In this document: positions 23,968 through 32,555 of the stretch, one piece after another
How positions within the stretch are numbered: position 1 is the first letter of the stretch
Layout of the letters: each line of letters starts with the position of its first letter
Assembly (NCBI GenBank): GCA_036676475.1
Contig: JAKFCU010000107.1
Coordinates: 4,136-68,135, forward strand
Length of the DNA stretch: 64,000 bases
Direction: 5' to 3'
From: LC029 sp036676475
GTDB taxonomy: Bacteria; Bacillota; Bacilli; Aneurinibacillales; RAOX-1
Position numbers and translations under genes: made by a program
Notes under the pieces: generated by a model
The model's input: the letters and a program-made list of their open reading frames with translations, nothing else
Told to the model about the DNA's origin: nothing
Database searches by the model: none

Positions 23968-25182
23968 CTAAGCTTGATGGCTCCAGTAGGTAAATGTGTC
24001 TTTGGCAAATAACGGTTTACCGCCGGAATACACTTTACCACGCCATACCGTCTTATCTTCGGAGAACTTCTCGGAAGAGTTTGACTCGATCACAAACGCC
24101 TCGGATTCGTTTACAATGTACGTGGACAGATCACCGAACAATACAGAATCCGTGTCAGGCATCTGAGAGGTAAACACTACAGGCATCCCAGCAATGAGGT
24201 AATTTGATGCTCCTGGTCCACCTTGAACTGGAGCAACAGTCGCAAGAGGCTTTCCTGCTGCGTCAGTAAGTGCGAAAAACTTCGTGAAGAACGTGGAGCG
24301 CTTCATTACCCACGTACCTTGATCTCCATAAGGGCTTTCCACATCGGCAAGGATATCTGCAATTTGTTGCCAATCCATAACCGAATAGGTATTAGCTGCA
24401 GAAGGGGCAACCTTAATAGCCGTAATAATTCCTTGGAATGTGGAATCGGTAGTGGACCCATTCAAAACATAGTTTTCCAGCAACAATCCAACGTACTTTC
24501 CGATCTCCATCGCTAAGTATTGTTCGAATGCAGGGATGCTGTTGCGAAGAAGCAGATTCTTAACAGTGATGGTCGCAACAACCGCTTGCTGTGAAATAGT
24601 AACCTCAGTGAATGTGAAGTTTAACGAAGCTGTACCATCACCATTGTCTGTAGGAGCTCCCGCTGTACCGATCGGTAAACTAACGTCACCGGTAAAACCG
24701 AACTTTGTAATAGCAGAGTACAGCCGTCCGTATTGCTTAATGACTGAATATACACGATCAAGAGTCGTTTGAGGTACAAGATAATCTCCACCAGCAGTGA
24801 CGCTTCCGCCGTTCGCATCAGTCACAGCGCGTTTACCGAAAGACATTACTTCAGCATCAGCCTCACTCACTTTTCCGTTTAGATAACTGCGATAAAAAGC
24901 ATCACGATATTTAGCAGAGCTGCGGTAATTTTCTTCCGTGATTTCGTTCGTTTTCATATTTGGCAACACTCCTCTCAGATTCGGTTCAGGTGCATCAACT
25001 AGCTTCTCATTAATCACATCGATGCGTTCCACCATACTACGCAGTTCATCCGTTACTTTCCCAATGTCTTCGGAGGACATATCTCGATGGTTCTTAACCT
25101 TCTCCTTAAGTGCTAGACGCTTTTGTTCCAGCTCACTCTTTTCGCGTTTTAATTCAGCGGCTTCTTTTTGGCTCAATTTCAT
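23968..25182 (-). CDS. Major capsid protein, HK97 fold
   Basis: The 404-residue product has an N-terminal coiled-coil delta/scaffold domain (about 1-70, many EK heptads) and a protease-cleavage region near residues 80-110. The mature HK97-fold domain follows (DYLVPQTTLDRVYSVIKQYGRLYS; GKYVGLLLENYVLNGS; SNYLIAGMPVVFTSQMP; VLFGDLSTYIVN). It follows the prohead protease in standard order. Confidence 0.95.
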   Translation of the reverse strand: MKLSQKEAAELKREKSELEQKRLALKEKVKNHRDMSSEDIGKVTDELRSMVERIDVINEKLVDAPEPNLRGVLPNMKTNEITEENYRSSAKYRDAFYRSYLNGKVSEADAEVMSFGKRAVTDANGGSVTAGGDYLVPQTTLDRVYSVIKQYGRLYSAITKFGFTGDVSLPIGTAGAPTDNGDGTASLNFTFTEVTISQQAVVATITVKNLLLRNSIPAFEQYLAMEIGKYVGLLLENYVLNGSTTDSTFQGIITAIKVAPSAANTYSVMDWQQIADILADVESPYGDQGTWVMKRSTFFTKFFALTDAAGKPLATVAPVQGGPGASNYLIAGMPVVFTSQMPDTDSVLFGDLSTYIVNESEAFVIESNSSEKFSEDKTVWRGKVYSGGKPLFAKDTFTYWSHQA

Positions 25183-25197
25183 TTGCTATTTCCCCTC

Positions 25198-25833
25198 CTA
25201 TAAAAGTTCAATTAGATCGATGAGTGCTTGCTTTTTTGTTTCGTCATCAACCGGTTCTTCTTCCACAATAACCTCTGGCTCTTCCTCCACTTTTTCTGCG
25301 ATGATAACCGTTTCGTCATATGCCGGGAACGTGACAAGACTGACTTCGTACACCTCATTAATTTTCAAAATCACGTCAATCTTATTTTCCCAGTCGCTCG
25401 CGATCATTGAGTTGTTATCAAACCAAAATGACATACCTTCGATAATCTCCTTTTGGACACGGTCAAACACATAATCATCGATCCATGTATCACCAAGTGT
25501 GACTTCGACAAACAGGCCAGTATCGTCCACAACAGCGCGCATATTTTTACCTACGCGACCGAGAACCCATTCCGTTTTGTGATCCAGCAAAATGACAAGT
25601 TTTGAAAAATCAACACCATCAAGTGCCTTCTTATCCACTTTCTCGATCCACTTGCTACCGCGCCAAGGCTTTCCAGGAATATCAAACAAAATTGGGTAGC
25701 CACGTAAACGCCTGATATTTTGACCGTCAATTTCTTCGGTAACTGCGCGGAACCTCGACATTTCATTCTCAAAGTTAACTTTTCGCTTCGTCTGAGACGC
25801 AAGCGGCGACTTCTTATTCTCCTCCGTTTTCAT
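25198..25833 (-). CDS. HK97-family prohead protease
   Basis: ATG 25833 follows GGGAGGTGAGACGG, giving 211 aa. The catalytic His is in ILLDHKTEWVLGR and the Ser in IIEGMSFWFD, with the usual ETVII closing strand. The C-terminal 40 residues are Glu/Val-rich. The start overlaps the portal gene end by 20 bases. It cleaves the capsid delta domain during maturation. Confidence 0.93.
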   Translation of the reverse strand: MKTEENKKSPLASQTKRKVNFENEMSRFRAVTEEIDGQNIRRLRGYPILFDIPGKPWRGSKWIEKVDKKALDGVDFSKLVILLDHKTEWVLGRVGKNMRAVVDDTGLFVEVTLGDTWIDDYVFDRVQKEIIEGMSFWFDNNSMIASDWENKIDVILKINEVYEVSLVTFPAYDETVIIAEKVEEEPEVIVEEEPVDDETKKQALIDLIELL

Positions 25834-27019
25834 CCGTCTCACCTCCCTTCACGGTGTATGTTCCAGGTTTCAATGTTTGGAAATTCTTATTTTCTAAGAA
25901 CTCGTCCAACTCTGGCGGTCCTTTCGGAATTCCCAAGCGCTTACGAATTTCGTTCCGATTCATGATGGTGCCGTAGACCATTTCCTTGTAGAACGCCGTT
26001 TTCGCAGACAATGTGCTGATCTCCAAATCAATGAGCTCAGCTTGAATCTTGTTGTTATGCTGGATCTCTGTCGGGCTGAATAGTTTATAAGTCAGCTCCT
26101 CTTCAACCTGATAAACAATTGGCTTAATACTGTTGTCTACCCACTGTTCATACTGCAGCTCTGTCGCTGTATTTGTGACAATCTCTTTGGATGCACCAAA
26201 ATAGTTATACATATAGCTAACGATCGCTTCCAACAGATCCTTATTCAGCGGATTAAGTTTAAGATCAAGATTATGGACCTCATATTCAGCGCCAATCATA
26301 CCAAATCCGGTTGTATTCTCCGCTGTCAAAAATAGCTCCTTGAACTCATCCAGTTTTTTCTTCATGTCCGAGCCCTTAAGCTGTGTCTTTACCTGGAGTA
26401 GGGCAGCTATCCGTTGACTATTTTTGCTGTCATTCACCGCCTGTGATTGCAAGGTATTGACGATCTCCACGTAACCGCCTGTCGCCTGTCGCTGGGTTCC
26501 ACCCTGATGTGTCGGAAAACGTTGCAAGTGAATAATGTCGTCATAGTAAAATGCATAACTTGAAGCATACGGAAACGTGATCACTAAGCGACCATCTTCA
26601 CTCTGTGAAAATTGAAATTGAGTAAACGGCAGCGGGTACATGGCACGAAGATTACCGTCTTCATCCCAATCTGGAAGAATAAAAACGTTATTGGCTAATA
26701 ACAATCGCGTCGTTATATAAGTCCAGAACACCTGTGGCGTTTGATAAGGATTGGTCCGAATAGTAAGCACATTCTGGACCCGGTTCTTCAATAGCTCAAC
26801 GTTTCCTTCTAAATCAGCCCGTACATGATAGAAAGGAATACTCCCTACTTTCTCCGCTATAAAATTGATTGCGGTTCGAACTTCAGGGATGTTGTATAAG
26901 TCGCGTCCTATTCCTATCAGCGGCATTCCACGGTTGAGCAGATCGATAACTTTCGAAGCAGTCACAGTATCACCACGAAAAGCGTTCACTGCGTTTATGG
27001 CCCTTTGCCAAAGTCCCAC
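25814..27019 (-). CDS. Phage portal protein, HK97 family
   Basis: GTG 27019 follows AAGGAGGTGATTTAC, giving 401 aa (VGLWQRAINAVNAFRG); the longer upstream frame overlaps the terminase gene and lacks a ribosome site. Family signatures include PEVRTAINFIAEKVGSIPFYHV, YPLPFTQFQF, DDIIHLQRFP and the C-terminal MNRNEIRKRLG. It forms the dodecameric ring through which DNA is packaged. Confidence 0.94.
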   Translation of the reverse strand: MGLWQRAINAVNAFRGDTVTASKVIDLLNRGMPLIGIGRDLYNIPEVRTAINFIAEKVGSIPFYHVRADLEGNVELLKNRVQNVLTIRTNPYQTPQVFWTYITTRLLLANNVFILPDWDEDGNLRAMYPLPFTQFQFSQSEDGRLVITFPYASSYAFYYDDIIHLQRFPTHQGGTQRQATGGYVEIVNTLQSQAVNDSKNSQRIAALLQVKTQLKGSDMKKKLDEFKELFLTAENTTGFGMIGAEYEVHNLDLKLNPLNKDLLEAIVSYMYNYFGASKEIVTNTATELQYEQWVDNSIKPIVYQVEEELTYKLFSPTEIQHNNKIQAELIDLEISTLSAKTAFYKEMVYGTIMNRNEIRKRLGIPKGPPELDEFLENKNFQTLKPGTYTVKGGETDENGGE

Positions 27020-27032
27020 GTAAATCACCTCC

Positions 27033-28778
27033 TTACGGTTGATATTCCTCGAACATGTCGCGTACCTTTTGATAGGCAATATAGGCAATTAAAAAAGACA
27101 CATATCCATCGATACGTGCCCTGCTCTTTGCTTTATCCGGTTGAATATTACTGTTTATATCAACTCTTGCTGCTGTGTTAGTCGTACACCAACGAAATAA
27201 GCCGTTGTGGCGGCTGTACTGAACCACCTGATCTTCAAACAGTGACCTCGTCTCTTTCATCGGACCAGAAAGAGACTTCGCACCCATTGCAACTGGAAAT
27301 GTTACTCCTCTTCCTTCGCTATCCTCTTTTGAAAACCCGTTCATTTCCATTTCGTCAACCCAATCCCCACCGTGCCAACGGTCATATCCAATTTTCCAGA
27401 AGGTGACGTCGTACTTTTCTGCGAGCTCCATATACCAAGCCGTCACGTCAGATTTTTTGACCATGCTTCCTTCGCAGACTTGGAGCAACTCTTTGTTAAG
27501 CGGATCAGCAGCAGCGGTTAAACAAAAGCTTTCATATGCCATCTTATCGGCTTTGCTGTTCTGCTCTATCCGAGCCCTGGCGATGAAATACTTCTGGAAA
27601 AGATATAACTTCCCATCCAACGGAACGATGGCAGACGCACAACAGAGGTCTGTCGTTTCAGCCATATCCACACCACCAACAGCATACTTCTCATAAATCA
27701 TGTCCTCGGTCATGTCCACCGCACAGCGATCAACATTGGGTAAATCAAAGTACACAACACTCATGGAGCTGGCTCGGTTTAAGTGCTTCGCCAAGAACGA
27801 TGGCATCTGAGCCGGATCCTCAAGTGCCTTCTGATATTCACCCTCAAGGTAGCTCATCGTCGGATGACTGCCAAGACCAGGATTAGCTTTGATCCAACTA
27901 GAGCGATCCTCTGGCTTGTCATCATCATCTACTCTAAAAATCATCGGGAATAGACGTTCCTTACTTTTACCGGCCAACACTTTCCTGCAACGCTCAAGGA
28001 CGCTGTCGAAGATCCCCTCACGGACAAAACCGAAAGTAGAAATGATGACGATGAGCGGCTGTGTCCGGGCCCCCATAGCGGAAGAAAATACATCGTAAGT
28101 GTTTCGGTCCTTGATGGCATGCAGCTCATCGATGACAACGCCGTGTGGATTCAGACCATCCTGAGATTGGCTGTTCTTGCTTCCGGCCTTCATGTAACTA
28201 TTTGTAGCTGGAAAAAGAAGCATCTCTGAATTGTCCTTATCCCGCTTAGTCCTCCAATGCTTCTTCGGATTACTAGGCGGCGTAAGGACATCACTTGTCT
28301 GAAGGAATGACTTTGCCGCTTCGTAAACAATGGCAGCCTGTACTTTTTGAGTAGCCAAGCACCAGACCTGAGCCGCCGCCTCCCTATCCGCCATCAGAAG
28401 GAAATCGGCCACTGCTGAAATGAATGTTGATTTCCCCCATTTACGGGCCACGAAAAGAACCATTTCACGAAAGTACCTTACTTCCATCTGGAGTTCTTCG
28501 TCATACATCTTAAAACCGAAAATACAAGCGGCAATATACTTCTGTTCGATTGACAACTCAAACGGTTGACCTACCCAGCGTCCCTCCCTGTGTTTAACCA
28601 GGCGGCAAAAATCCACGAAAGCTTCCACATCGGTCGGATCATAACGTACTGTTTTGGACTTGAATAGCTTCTCAATAATCTCCTTAAGTGACTTGATGTC
28701 CTTACCGTGGTTGTTTGGCTCCTGTTCGACATAATCGTGCCAATCCTTAATGTATTGAGGAATGATTATGTTAGCCAC
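27033..28778 (-). CDS. Terminase large subunit
   Basis: The likely start is GTG 28778, overlapping the small-subunit stop, giving 581 aa. The ATPase domain has ARKWGKSTFISAVA (Walker A) and HGVVIDELHAI (Walker B). The C-terminal RNase H-like nuclease domain has the metal-binding Asp in AVGGVDMAETTDL and later acidic residues (GYDRWHGGDWVDEME). This is the HK97-like terminase_1 family that packages DNA by cohesive ends. Confidence 0.95.
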   Translation of the reverse strand: MANIIIPQYIKDWHDYVEQEPNNHGKDIKSLKEIIEKLFKSKTVRYDPTDVEAFVDFCRLVKHREGRWVGQPFELSIEQKYIAACIFGFKMYDEELQMEVRYFREMVLFVARKWGKSTFISAVADFLLMADREAAAQVWCLATQKVQAAIVYEAAKSFLQTSDVLTPPSNPKKHWRTKRDKDNSEMLLFPATNSYMKAGSKNSQSQDGLNPHGVVIDELHAIKDRNTYDVFSSAMGARTQPLIVIISTFGFVREGIFDSVLERCRKVLAGKSKERLFPMIFRVDDDDKPEDRSSWIKANPGLGSHPTMSYLEGEYQKALEDPAQMPSFLAKHLNRASSMSVVYFDLPNVDRCAVDMTEDMIYEKYAVGGVDMAETTDLCCASAIVPLDGKLYLFQKYFIARARIEQNSKADKMAYESFCLTAAADPLNKELLQVCEGSMVKKSDVTAWYMELAEKYDVTFWKIGYDRWHGGDWVDEMEMNGFSKEDSEGRGVTFPVAMGAKSLSGPMKETRSLFEDQVVQYSRHNGLFRWCTTNTAARVDINSNIQPDKAKSRARIDGYVSFLIAYIAYQKVRDMFEEYQP

Positions 28779-29151
28779 TCTTACCACGATCGAGTAATTT
28801 CTCGAACGCATCCTTCTCCTTTGGCACATCCTTCGGAGGAGGACCAGCAGGAATTAAGTCAGATAGTTGCTTACAGGCAGTCGTGTAATTTTTCACGGTG
28901 GTGTTATAAAGTTGAGCAGCTGGGCGTTGACGGTCATAACTATTTTCCCCTTGAGTAAATTCTTCTACAGTCCCGTTTTCGTTCATGTCCGCCTCCAGGT
29001 CCTCCAAGGTAATTGCCATAAAGGCAATCCGTTTGATAAGTCCATCGGCCGCCGACAGTTTGCTTTTAGGTACATCTTTCAGCAATCGCCGCAGCCGGCT
29101 GAATTCTTTTCTTATCCGCTCTTCTCGGGAGAGATCCTCCGACTTCGGCAT
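28771..29151 (-). CDS. Terminase small subunit (P27 family)
   Basis: The product is about 126 residues and starts MPKSEDLSREERIRKEF. It is helical with a central KLSAADGLIKRIAFMAITLEDLEADMNENGTV segment matching the P27-type small terminase, and a C-terminal AAQLYNTTVKNYTTACKQLSDLI helix. It recognises the packaging site and recruits the large subunit, whose start it overlaps. Confidence 0.88.
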   Translation of the reverse strand: MPKSEDLSREERIRKEFSRLRRLLKDVPKSKLSAADGLIKRIAFMAITLEDLEADMNENGTVEEFTQGENSYDRQRPAAQLYNTTVKNYTTACKQLSDLIPAGPPPKDVPKEKDAFEKLLDRGKSG

Positions 29152-29189
29152 TTTTCTCACAACCTTTCTAGTTATCTATGGGGAGGGGG

Positions 29190-29420
29190 TCACGCGAAAA
29201 AATCCCGCGAGTAACATTGTAACTTCCCCCTGCGGTCCCCAAAAAGCTTAAAACTTTTTTTACCCCCGGGGGGATTCTTCGGTAATGAACTAATCGGGAC
29301 CATAGAGTCTTCACAGATTTTGCAACGTATTCCGTCTACTATCACCGATGAGATACCGTATACCTGATGACCACACCCTATACACTGATGTGATGGCTTG
29401 GTAAACTTTGTTACTTTCAA
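29190..29420 (-). CDS. Small zinc-binding protein
   Basis: A TTG start follows AAGGGGTGAAAAGAT, giving 76 aa. CIGC and CKIC pairs form a likely zinc knuckle; the basic C-terminus (GGKKSFKLFGDRRGKLQC) may bind nucleic acid. It lies between the HNH endonuclease and terminase, so a packaging accessory role is possible. Confidence 0.6.
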   Translation of the reverse strand: MKVTKFTKPSHQCIGCGHQVYGISSVIVDGIRCKICEDSMVPISSLPKNPPGGKKSFKLFGDRRGKLQCYSRDFFA

Positions 29421-29433
29421 ATCTTTTCACCCC

Positions 29434-29712
29434 TTACTTTGGAGGACATAGAAAATCCTGCAACCCTATCGATCTATCATGTTTATGGTTATGGCAGTCA
29501 GTACAAAGGTATTGAAGGTTATCCGGATTATAAGCGATATTCCACTCATGCTTATTCTTTTCATTAAGTTCAATAATATGGTCCACCTCTTTTCCTATCC
29601 TAACCTTCCCTTTCTTATAGCAATGCTCACAGAGTCCATTTGCCCTAGCAATAACATATTGTCTTGCTGGTTCCCAGTCTGGAGACGCATAGATTTCAGG
29701 ATGTCTTGCCAT
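29434..29712 (-). CDS. HNH endonuclease (packaging-associated)
   Basis: The 92-residue product shows CEHC, the HNH core EVDHIIELNEKN...NLQYLCTDCHNHKH and an N-terminal PDWEPARQYVIARA helix. HNH proteins beside the terminase in HK97-like phages stimulate cos cleavage. A good ribosome site (GGGAGGATGGTTGTGATAA) sets the ATG. Confidence 0.92.
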   Translation of the reverse strand: MARHPEIYASPDWEPARQYVIARANGLCEHCYKKGKVRIGKEVDHIIELNEKNKHEWNIAYNPDNLQYLCTDCHNHKHDRSIGLQDFLCPPK

Positions 29713-30142
29713 TTATCATCACAACCATCCTCCCTTTATTACGTACAAACTCCATTAGTGCGGGTCTTTGCTGTAATCTCTAATGACTACATCTATCTAT
29801 TGTTAAGGGTTAAGAATCCATTTCATGCAATGCCTACCGCGCTTCGCTTGCTTCATCCACTCCATCACCATTCGGTCTGACGACCTCAGGTTCAGTCGGG
29901 GTCGATATGGACGATAACACCCATGCTTTTCTTTCTCTCTTAATAAAAGAGTCAGTGCTTTTCACACGGACTTGGAGCAAACTCATCATGTATCACAAAC
30001 AAAAGATCAAAACCTTCCCCTGGATATAGATAGAGAGAATAACCAAAACTCAGTCATACCAAGGGTTCTCCCGTTTGGACATGTGTCAATTTTGGGACAT
30101 GCATGTCCCTTCTGAGGGACATGTCATCCTAATCACTGGAAA
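29713..30142. other. Gene-free region: probable late promoter and candidate cos region
   Basis: No convincing gene was seen in about 430 bases between the HNH gene and the winged-helix gene. This is where the late operon should start and where cos-type phages with a terminase-linked HNH often carry cos. It contains several direct and inverted short repeats, including the GGACATG cluster listed separately. Cos itself cannot be read from sequence alone. Confidence 0.4.
30077..30125. promoter_or_regulatory. Cluster of GGACATG dyads
   Basis: GGACATGTGTC (30077-30087), the perfect palindrome GGGACATGCATGTCCC (30094-30109) and GGGACATGTC (30116-30125) repeat one half-site four times within 50 bases. 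They lie 18 bases past the stop of the winged-helix gene and ahead of the packaging genes. They look like binding sites for a dimeric regulator or initiator. Confidence 0.7.
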
Positions 30143-30658
30143 TTAATTTGTTGATTCATTATATTTTTGAAGGAACATTTTCTTCTTTTCCTCGACTTCT
30201 ACCGTAGTTCCTCGATGAATATAAAGAGGATTTACCATGATGTAGTGATCACTACCGACAACACCTGTATAGGCGATGATTTTCTCTTGGTAAAGGGTTT
30301 GAAGGGCTGTATAAGCCTTCTTGCGATTCCACCCCATAATATAGGCAATCATGCCTTTGTTGATGAACTTCCCATCCTTCTTCACATAGCAATCCCAGTC
30401 TAAATGGGCCGCTAACATCATCCACATTGATCGTTCAGCGTCATTCAGCTTAGCAATCTTGTCCCTCGTGGTAATTTGGAATACCAGGGAGAACTCATCG
30501 TGACTGAACGGTTTAGATTGTCCAGTTGGACCTTTATGGTATCGATCACTCAGGCGTTCACCTGGAGCAAGCGGGATGACTAACTCCATACTCTCATCTG
30601 ATCGATTTTCGAAGTTATGCGGCAATATTTGTCCCGTTTCTTTTTCGACTGCTTTCAT
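30143..30658 (-). CDS. Winged-helix DNA-binding protein (RepL/replication-initiator-like)
   Basis: The 171-residue product has a helix-turn-helix core (LNDAERSMWMMLAAHLDWDC, KGMIAYIMGWNRKKAYTALQTLYQEKII) ended by DHYIMVNPLYIHRGT, the wing and VNPxxxxRG closure seen in Firmicute plasmid RepL proteins. It lies at the late/early boundary beside the GGACATG palindromes, so a late regulator or replication role is inferred. Confidence 0.7.
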   Translation of the reverse strand: MKAVEKETGQILPHNFENRSDESMELVIPLAPGERLSDRYHKGPTGQSKPFSHDEFSLVFQITTRDKIAKLNDAERSMWMMLAAHLDWDCYVKKDGKFINKGMIAYIMGWNRKKAYTALQTLYQEKIIAYTGVVGSDHYIMVNPLYIHRGTTVEVEEKKKMFLQKYNESTN

Positions 30659-30714
30659 TGTTCACCTACTTTCGGGCAAAAGAATAAGCACCTCAAAATG
30701 AGATGCCCAGTTAA

Positions 30715-30876
30715 TTAACCAAATATAGCTGGTCTTGGTTTGTTAATTTCCTCTTTAATCTTTTCATTATTCTTTACAATAATTTGCGCTATTGCCTCAG
30801 CTAAACCTTGATCAACCTTACACTCACTTAGAATATCTAGGACTTCATCCACATTTAAACCAATCGTTTTATTCAA
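30715..30876 (-). CDS. Hypothetical small protein
   Basis: A TTG start after GGAGGGGGTGATATAC gives 53 aa (NKTIGLNVDEVLDILSEC...). It is helical with no recognised family. Confidence 0.6.
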   Translation of the reverse strand: MNKTIGLNVDEVLDILSECKVDQGLAEAIAQIIVKNNEKIKEEINKPRPAIFG

Positions 30877-31011
30877 GTATATCACCCCCTCCCTCTTAAC
30901 CATTCGTTGAAAGGAAGGGATTTCCTTTTTGTTATTAAATATTTCACATTTTTTCCTAATGAAAGGAAACTTATCAAAAGGGCAAACGTATCAGATTTAG
31001 GAGGTGAAAAG

Positions 31012-31158
31012 ATGATAATAGTTGAAAGAGTTATAAATGGATTAGCAGAGATGGCTAAGAACTTCTTATTTAATGTATTGGCCTTAGTAATTGCAGTGCC
31101 ACTAACTATATTACTTGTTATGTGGGCATTTAGCTCTACATTCAGCTCTTTTCAATAA
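31012..31158 (+). CDS. Single-pass membrane mini-protein
   Basis: The 48-residue product starts behind a perfect GGAGGTGAAAAG and carries one transmembrane helix (FLFNVLALVIAVPLTILLVMWAF). It is opposite to its neighbours, with TTGAAA-17-TGTTAT upstream (about 30907) as a possible promoter and its own terminator. Such mini-proteins can act in exclusion or as membrane toxins; its role is unknown. Confidence 0.7.
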   Translation: MIIVERVINGLAEMAKNFLFNVLALVIAVPLTILLVMWAFSSTFSSFQ

Positions 31159-31183
31159 ACCACCATCACACGGTGGTTTATTT
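31157..31183 (+). terminator. Rho-independent terminator
   Basis: AAACCACC (31157-31164) pairs with GGTGGTTT (31172-31179), followed by a T-rich stretch. Confidence 0.8.
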
Positions 31184-31392
31184 ACTTACCTACACTTTAC
31201 CTTTGCTTATGCAATCCCATCGGTCTGAGAATCTTCCTTCTTTTCTCCCACTCCTTCATTTTCGCCCGGCGCACTCAATATGCCACTTTCTGGATAGTGG
31301 TCTAACCTTTATGGCCAGTAGCCTGCTGTTTATCACAGCGCATGGCCTCCGATGGCAAAATAAAAAGCCACATTATTTCAGTGGCTTAATGA
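31184..31392. other. Short gene-free stretch
   Basis: No convincing gene with a ribosome site was seen on either strand. Confidence 0.35.
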
Positions 31393-31689
31393 TTATTCTC
31401 GATCGTCTTCAAAATAACCAAGAGTAAACTCATACAGCATGTTCTTATCTTCCTTGTTGGCTGCATTGTTAATGGTTTTCATGGTATATTCCAACTTCAT
31501 TTCACGCAAAGCTCGAATCAAATTCATGATTTCGTTGATATAAAATCCACTCATGACGGTATAACCATTCTTGATTAATACCCCCATAGCATTCCTGCTG
31601 TCATTCATGACCCAGTTCCCGCCATCTTTAATCTGGCTATACTTAATCTTTGCAAACCGATCTAATCCTTGTTTCTGTTTCACCTTCAT
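31393..31689 (-). CDS. Hypothetical phage protein
   Basis: The 98-residue product (MKVKQKQGLDRFAKIKYSQI...) is basic at the start and acidic at the end, with a helical middle (INEIMNLIRALREMKLEYTMKTI). AGGTGATGTGAG precedes ATG. No family was recognised. The transcript has a long, probably structured leader. Confidence 0.65.
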   Translation of the reverse strand: MKVKQKQGLDRFAKIKYSQIKDGGNWVMNDSRNAMGVLIKNGYTVMSGFYINEIMNLIRALREMKLEYTMKTINNAANKEDKNMLYEFTLGYFEDDRE

Positions 31690-32012
31690 CTCACATCACC
31701 TCATATCATAGTCAAAGCGAATCTATAACCATCGGAGACCCAACGCCAGGATAAACCTAGCATCCGGCATCTAACCGGTCCTCACGACACACCTATTACC
31801 AACTAAGTGCTAAGGTCTGATCGATTGATCTACCCACAGCGCGCCCGAGTACCACCATTGATAAGGGATAGGTGATGTCTCCCATGACTCAATGGTACAA
31901 GCTATTGGAATCAAAAAAGTCCGCGTTTTGTACGGAAATACTTTGCTTTTTGTATGGATTTTGTATGCGTTTTGAACGAGAAATATAGAAATGATTTGGA
32001 TTTTTAAACAAA
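31690..32012. other. Non-coding region with iterons and a predicted structured leader
   Basis: No gene was found. The region holds a tandem 11-bp repeat array (31926-31980) and, on the minus strand, a multi-stem fold in which GACC (31777-31780) pairs with GGTC (31737-31740) around an inner GCC-GGA/TCC-T-GGC stem. It lies between the toxin-antitoxin terminator and a hypothetical gene. Origin, operator or RNA leader are all possible. Confidence 0.5.
31926..31980. repeat. 11-bp phased iteron array
   Basis: TTTTGTACGGA, TTTTGTATGGA, TTTTGTATGCG and TTTTGAACGAG occur at 31926, 31948, 31959 and 31970, exactly on an 11-bp register, with one degenerate unit (31937). One unit per helical turn puts all copies on one face of the DNA, as for initiator or repressor arrays. 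Confidence 0.75.
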
Positions 32013-32052
32013 TAAAAAGAGACTCGCAAATTTTAAATGCAAGTCTCTTTCT
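32013..32052 (-). terminator. Terminator of the toxin-antitoxin operon
   Basis: AAGAGACT and AGTCTCTT with additional GCA/TGC pairs form a stem, followed by a T run on the minus strand, about 70 bases past the toxin stop. Confidence 0.8.
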
Positions 32053-32123
32053 TGAAAGCGGAGAATTCAAAACTCAATAAAACTTGAATATAATTTCACC
32101 TTCGAATATTACAATAAAAATGT

Positions 32124-32555
32124 TTATAAAAAACTCGTCTTAGCTTCTATAAGTATCGGATTTCTTTGCTCAATTGCTGTTTTTGAATATGTAACTACTG
32201 GAACAGAATTTGAGCTACTATATGATTTAAAATCTGAAATAATTTTGCTAAATAAGGTTGAATCTAAAATGTTACCTTTATCCACTATTGCTTTTTGGAG
32301 GTTCGGAAAAAGTTCCATTTCATAAAGCTCATCTAATTTAACAAATGAAGGCTCCAAAAATGGTGGTTTGAAAGGATTAAGATTTTTATTCGAAGGATAT
32401 AGAAGCTTGTGTGACTTACCTTTAACTGAAGACACATTTAATGCCTTAAGAATGGAACCGTTGTTCTCTATAACAAGAAACGGGCGTTCATAAGAACATT
32501 CGGTCCCATTAGCAAAAAATCCCTTTAAAAGCAATCCTTGCCCGGGGTAAACCAT
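32124..32555 (-). CDS. Putative toxin, PemK/MazF-like, paired with Panacea antitoxin
   Basis: The 143-residue product begins MVYPGQGLLLKGFF and continues ERPFLVIENNG and PFLEPSFVKLDELYEMEL, the strand pattern of the MazF/PemK endoribonuclease-like barrel. Its ATG overlaps the antitoxin stop as TAATG, so it is translationally coupled. An antitoxin-first pair in a prophage suggests stabilisation or phage defence. Toxin family is inferred from pattern; pairing with a Panacea protein is strong context. Confidence 0.68.
   Translation of the reverse strand: MVYPGQGLLLKGFFANGTECSYERPFLVIENNGSILKALNVSSVKGKSHKLLYPSNKNLNPFKPPFLEPSFVKLDELYEMELFPNLQKAIVDKGNILDSTLFSKIISDFKSYSSSNSVPVVTYSKTAIEQRNPILIEAKTSFL

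Noticed and set aside
31810..32070. Minus-strand frame of 86 codons
   Set aside because: It starts inside the toxin operon terminator, crosses the iteron array, has no ribosome site and no second start codon. Treated as non-coding.
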